Shown here: in pieces, positions 63,381 through 64,000 of the stretch
Numbering within the stretch: position 1 is the first letter of the stretch
Layout of the letters: every line of letters starts with the position of its first letter
From: Sphingobacterium bambusae
Lineage (GTDB): Bacteria > Bacteroidota > Bacteroidia > Sphingobacteriales > Sphingobacteriaceae
NCBI RefSeq assembly: GCF_033955345.1
Contig: NZ_CP138332.1
Location: 4,712,001-4,776,000 of the forward strand
Direction: 5' to 3'
Length of the DNA: 64,000 nt
Translations under genes and position numbers: made by a program
The notes under the pieces: model-generated
What the model saw: the letters and a program-made list of their open reading frames with translations, nothing else
Databases searched by the model: none
What the model was told of the DNA's origin: nothing

Positions 63381-64000
63381 ATGAACGAGTATACAGCAAT
63401 AGACGATATTAAACGTGCTTATGACGCGCAGGTGCAAAGCCGCGTGATTTATAAACAACACGATGCAAGCTGGCGCCAAGCCATATTGCGTAAACTAGCG
63501 CAAGAAATCGATCGGAACCACAACTTTGTCGTTGCTGCCATTGCGAGCGATTTTGGGAAAAGCGCCGTAGAGGTGGAGGTAACGGAGTTGATGCCGGTGC
63601 AGATGGAACTGAAGGAAGCAATAGCGAAGCTGCCTCGTTGGATGAAGGATAGGAAGGTTTCCCGTTCTTGGAAGCTGTTTTCGATAAAGCCTTACCTGCA
63701 TTATGAGCCGAAAGGCAATAGCTTGATCATTACGCCGTGGAACTATCCTTTCCAATTGCCGATGGCGCATTTGATATCCAGTATAGCAGCAGGCAATACG
63801 GTTATGTTGAAGCTGTCTGAATTTTCGCCGCATATCAATTCTGTGATCCGGAAAATTATAGAAGCTGTTTTTCCAGCAGATCATGTTTTTGTTGTGGAAG
63901 GCGCTGTAGATGAGACGACCTTTCTCTTGGGGCTGCGTTTTGATCATATGCACTTTACCGGATCACCGGCCGTAGGCAAGATCGTGATGCAGGCCGCAAG
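63381..64000 (+). CDS. Aldehyde dehydrogenase, N-terminal part (runs off window)
   Basis: The ATG at 63381 opens a frame that stays open to the last base, 206 codons. It reads as a class 3-type ALDH: NYPFQLPMAHLISSIAAGNT, KLSEFSPH and FTGSPAVGKIV, the cofactor-binding half. The catalytic Cys would lie beyond the window. Oxidises aldehydes with NAD(P). Divergent from the saccharopine-dehydrogenase-like gene across about 190 bases. Confidence 0.9.
   Translation, partial: MNEYTAIDDIKRAYDAQVQSRVIYKQHDASWRQAILRKLAQEIDRNHNFVVAAIASDFGKSAVEVEVTELMPVQMELKEAIAKLPRWMKDRKVSRSWKLFSIKPYLHYEPKGNSLIITPWNYPFQLPMAHLISSIAAGNTVMLKLSEFSPHINSVIRKIIEAVFPADHVFVVEGAVDETTFLLGLRFDHMHFTGSPAVGKIVMQAA

Overview
The window looks like a chromosomal stretch of a Bacteroidota bacterium, most likely Sphingobacteriaceae (Sphingobacterium-like). 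Pointers are the GLPGLI-family protein, a TlpA-type thioredoxin with a long N-terminal region, an OmpA/TonB-style outer-membrane protein with a carboxypeptidase-like regulatory domain, many short lipoproteins, LytTR and LuxR regulators fused to membrane domains, TAnnTTTG promoter elements and A-rich rather than Shine-Dalgarno leaders. No rRNA, complete insertion sequence, prophage or CRISPR array is visible.

Layout. 1-2.7 kb: end of a DUF6493-like gene and a SWIM zinc-finger gene. 4.1-8.6 kb: a compact peptide locus made of an XRE regulator, four related 17-bp dyads, a 52-residue double-glycine peptide, two rhomboid proteases and a C39-peptidase ABC exporter. 8.7-15.8 kb: ordinary accessory metabolism (AraC/aldo-keto reductase, GLPGLI, TlpA, quinone-reductase-like, HxlR, metallophosphoesterase). 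15.9-25.3 kb: an island of small hypothetical, SMI1/KNR4-like, DUF1963 and WG-repeat genes, a HigB/HigA-like pair and gene fragments; it resembles an immunity-gene array without a visible toxin. 26.5-26.9 kb: twenty copies of a GCTAGC-like hexamer at exactly 21-bp spacing. 27-57 kb: housekeeping and envelope genes, two-component and LuxR/LytTR regulators, LpxR, M48 protease, Bcr/CflA transporter, a YtrA-type ABC operon, MscS and a DEAD-box helicase. 56.9-62.1 kb: a WYL regulator diverging from an RNA region, a slipin and RtcB. The end holds a saccharopine-dehydrogenase-like gene and the start of an aldehyde dehydrogenase.

The most striking feature is 58916-59126. It holds three consecutive tRNA-like modules in permuted order: anticodon-stem 3' strand, 5-nt variable loop, T arm, acceptor stem closed by a short loop, U8-A9, D arm, N26, anticodon-stem 5' strand. 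The three acceptor stems are capped by GAAA, CUUG and UUCG. Two modules close with perfect 5-bp anticodon-type stems, and the 15-48 (Levitt) positions covary as A-U, G-C and A-U. The array lies on the same strand as slipin and RtcB, an RNA ligase that rejoins cleaved tRNAs, so the block reads as an RNA-repair system with a built-in array of tRNA mimics resembling tRNAs opened at the anticodon loop.

The second candidate system is the peptide locus at 4.1-8.6 kb, where rhomboid intramembrane proteases take the place usually held by immunity or modification genes beside a C39 exporter.
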